The notes below the pieces were generated by a model. That model was not told the DNA's origin. It saw only the letters and a list, made by a program, of their open reading frames with translations, and did no database searches. Below are positions 6,568 through 8,243 of a stretch of 8,243 bases of DNA, piece after piece (the stretch's first letter is position 1; each line of letters begins with the position of its first letter). This DNA comes from an uncultured Mycoplasma sp. (GTDB lineage Bacteria; Bacillota_I; Bacilli_A; RF39; UBA660), in the NCBI GenBank assembly GCA_947388575.1, contig CANDSI010000039.1:1-8243 (forward strand), given 5' to 3'. The translations under genes and the position numbers were made by a program.

Positions 6568-7142
6568 AGTTGATTTTCCTTATCTTCTACTTTACCTTTG
6601 TCATTAAATTCAGTTAATTTTTCAATCTGAAAATGACTTACTAAATACTGGAACATTTCCTTTTCATCACAAAACTCTTCTTCTATATAACCAGTAACCA
6701 ATAAAAAGCAAAGATTTCTATTTCTTATTCCTTCTGTTACCTCTCCAAATGTACCATCAGTACCTGTTCTAATAGCACAATTAGGTTGCCATTCATCTCT
6801 TGAATCTATGATTTCTTTAGCATCAGCATTGATTCCTAAAGCAATACAAGCAGTATCCATACCAATTGTATAATCTTTTATCTCAATATCACTTAAATAT
6901 CTGATAGATCCTTCCTCATCAATTTTACAATCTCTTTTATCTTTTTGTAGTAATAAATAAAATTCAGTTCCTCGAATATCATAATCTTCAAATTTTGTTT
7001 TAACTGAATATACTTGTAAGTCTACATTCCAATCTTTTTCATTTAAATTATCTTTTTCATATCTACACCAAACAGCATCTTTATATGATGGATCTGATAT
7101 CACAATATGATTTAAGTCTTTTATCAATCCTTTATATCTCAT
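6564..7142 (-). CDS. Hypothetical protein with N-terminal VISDPSYKDAVWC motif
   Basis: 192-aa soluble protein of unknown function. The block VISDPSYKDAVWC at 14-26 resembles a motif I recall (SDPCY...WC) from a small uncharacterised family in Firmicutes and phage-like elements. TIGMDTACIALG at 92-103 and GTDGTFGEV at 127-135 look like further conserved cores, with strands predicted in between, suggesting a compact beta-rich domain. The C-terminus (about 176-192) is a charged tail. The ATG at 7142 follows AGGGGG by three bases, and the TAG of the preceding gene overlaps that ribosome binding site. The TGA overlaps the next ATG by four bases. No enzyme assignment is justified. The family resemblance is from memory and unverified. 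Confidence 0.85.
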   Translation of the reverse strand: MRYKGLIKDLNHIVISDPSYKDAVWCRYEKDNLNEKDWNVDLQVYSVKTKFEDYDIRGTEFYLLLQKDKRDCKIDEEGSIRYLSDIEIKDYTIGMDTACIALGINADAKEIIDSRDEWQPNCAIRTGTDGTFGEVTEGIRNRNLCFLLVTGYIEEEFCDEKEMFQYLVSHFQIEKLTEFNDKGKVEDKENQL

Positions 7143-7145
7143 AAT

Positions 7146-7151
7146 CCCCCT
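7146..7151 (-). promoter_or_regulatory. G5-type ribosome binding site overlapping a stop codon
   Basis: AGGGGG three bases before the ATG at 7142. The preceding gene's TAG (7150-7152) provides its first two bases, so terminating ribosomes pause directly on the next initiation site. It sits in the same 14-base string found at 5495-5508. Confidence 0.7.
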
Positions 7152-7902
7152 ATTTTACAATCTCTTCATCATTACTCTTATTTTTACGAATACTGGCAAA
7201 TAATTCTTCCATCTTTTTATCGTACTCACTAAATAAAGTATCTATTTTTTCTTTTCCAAATTTATCATTTAATTCTTCAATTTTATAATTAGTATATGTA
7301 TTCCTCATAACCTCTTCATAAGCAACAGTATGATTGTAATTTGTGCATTTATATAACATATCAAAATGAACTTCCTCATCAGTTTTATGTATTACTTTAA
7401 GAGGTACATAAGAATGTTCTAATCTATCATCATATAAGCGATAAAAACCTTGCTCATCACAATAATCATCTATATAATTTTTATCTATATCTACCAACTC
7501 AACATCTGTGATATTCTTATTTAATTTTTGCATAAAAGCAACAATTCCATTCTTGTTATATTCTATATCACAATACCAGTTTTTTTCAAAGCCTATTAAA
7601 CTCTTTGAATAACAATGATAATAATCTTGGGGAATATCCACCCTAAAGCAAAAATCACACCTTAAAAATCTTTCATGAGGATATTTTTTTAAAAATTCTT
7701 CTTTGCTTAAATTTTCAAATGAATATGGTTTATTTGGTCTTTCAATATCGCCAACTTCCACAAATACCTGCTTGCCATCTTCTGTAGGAACAACACCCCT
7801 TATTCGATGGTTATTTTCTTCATCAATATCACAGCCCATTTTAACTAATTTAATAGTAATATCACCATTATCATATTCTTTACGATTTAAATATTCTTTC
7901 AT
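7150..7902 (-). CDS. Hypothetical protein, Cys-containing, with C-terminal coiled coil
   Basis: 250-aa soluble protein that I do not recognise. The N-terminal part (about 1-60) is strand-rich, with DNGDITIKLVKMGCDID and a GVVPTEDGKQVFVEVGD hairpin-like segment. The middle carries seven Cys (24, 82, 85, 97, 111, 148, 186), including the CDFC pair at 82-85 and YYHCY at 94-98. The pair could bind metal, but no standard four-Cys finger is formed. The segment DDYCDEQGFYRLYDD (145-159) is a likely conserved core. The last 45 residues (about 205-250) form a charged helix, probably a coiled coil (ELNDKFGKEKIDTLFSEY). The ATG at 7902 overlaps the TGA of the gene before it by four bases, with AAGGGA seven bases upstream. 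No function can be read. Confidence 0.85.
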   Translation of the reverse strand: MKEYLNRKEYDNGDITIKLVKMGCDIDEENNHRIRGVVPTEDGKQVFVEVGDIERPNKPYSFENLSKEEFLKKYPHERFLRCDFCFRVDIPQDYYHCYSKSLIGFEKNWYCDIEYNKNGIVAFMQKLNKNITDVELVDIDKNYIDDYCDEQGFYRLYDDRLEHSYVPLKVIHKTDEEVHFDMLYKCTNYNHTVAYEEVMRNTYTNYKIEELNDKFGKEKIDTLFSEYDKKMEELFASIRKNKSNDEEIVK

Positions 7903-8243
7903 AGTACAGTCCCTTCAACTTCGATAAGTTCTTCTCTTTCTTTACCTAGTAACCATTTTTGAGCTTGTTCTTCTGTTTCAAATTCTTCTACATAACACTC
8001 ATCTGTAGAATTGTCTACTGCTATAAAACCACTACTGATTTGATTACTATAGATTTTATCTTCCTTAATAGGTAAATCTTTATGATCCATCCAATTATCA
8101 ATATACTCATCAAGTATTGATTGTGGTACTTTACTAAATTTATCATTATTTAGATAAAAAGTTTCAAATGTGTCTTTATCTCTACAATATAATGATTCAT
8201 CATGATTCATAATCATAATACTTGCAAGTTCATCATCTCCATA
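7899..8243 (-). CDS. Hypothetical protein, 5' end beyond the window
   Basis: Acidic protein of unknown function, at least 114 visible residues. The first ATG in the frame (8216) has no ribosome binding site, and the frame stays open upstream to the window edge (preceding residues YGDDELASI). The true start therefore probably lies outside, and this is the C-terminal part of a longer gene. The visible C-terminal segment has GFIAVDNSTDECYVEEF followed by ETEEQAQKWL. I recall an AVDNxTxxxxVEEFxTEExAxxWL-like segment from several uncharacterised proteins on Firmicutes mobile elements; this is unverified. The TGA overlaps the ATG of the 250-aa gene by four bases. Confidence 0.75.
   Translation of the reverse strand, partial: YGDDELASIMIMNHDESLYCRDKDTFETFYLNNDKFSKVPQSILDEYIDNWMDHKDLPIKEDKIYSNQISSGFIAVDNSTDECYVEEFETEEQAQKWLLGKEREELIEVEGTVL

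Noticed and set aside
6564..7902. Alternative genetic code with TGA read as Trp, considered because of the extreme AT content
   Set aside because: Trp is coded by TGG throughout, no TGA occurs inside the supported frames, and TGA ends genes at 6564 and 7899 exactly at ATGA overlaps.
7703..7927. 74-aa plus-strand frame
   Set aside because: Antisense to the 250-aa gene and crosses the junction of two coupled genes; no ribosome binding site.
1..8243. CRISPR array, tRNA, rRNA or insertion sequence
   Set aside because: No regularly spaced repeats, cloverleaf-like GC-rich segment, DDE transposase frame or terminal inverted repeats were found on reading both strands.

Overview
The window is strongly AT-rich and every supported gene lies on the minus strand, so biological order runs from high to low coordinates. 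Base composition, AT-rich codon choice, AGGAG/AGGGGG-type ribosome binding sites, a membrane sortase and a resolvase-type large serine recombinase point to a low-GC Gram-positive (Firmicutes/Bacillota) host. The code is standard: Trp uses TGG, and TGA acts as a stop at two overlapping gene junctions. The gene content is that of an integrative and conjugative element (ICE) or a related mobilizable element.

Layout in transcription order. (a) 8243-4891: six tightly packed reading frames of unknown function, joined by 4-bp ATGA overlaps, a 16-bp overlap or gaps of 7-13 bp. The first runs in from outside the window. Two of them (6567-6130 and 6145-5513) may be one gene broken by a -1 frameshift. 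(b) 4890-2596: a VirD4/TraG-family type IV coupling protein with clear Walker A and B motifs. It starts directly after the stop of the last unknown gene. (c) 2596-1991: a membrane-anchored sortase that overlaps the coupling-protein stop codon by one base. (d) 1941-1786: a 51-aa SHOCT-like small protein with a good ribosome binding site. A promoter-like sequence lies across the end of the sortase gene. (e) 1691-1: a large serine recombinase, complete except for its extreme C-terminus, which runs off the window.

Inferred working model: the coupling protein feeds DNA to a type IV secretion channel encoded elsewhere. The sortase probably attaches an element-encoded surface protein, such as an adhesin, to the wall. 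The recombinase integrates and excises the element, with the SHOCT protein as a possible small partner or regulator. Large serine recombinases usually sit at an element end, so an attachment site may lie just left of position 1. The six unknown genes ride in the same transcription unit as the coupling protein and are the least explained part of the window. No tRNA, rRNA, CRISPR array, insertion sequence or convincing terminator was seen, and no stretch over 300 bases lacks a gene.
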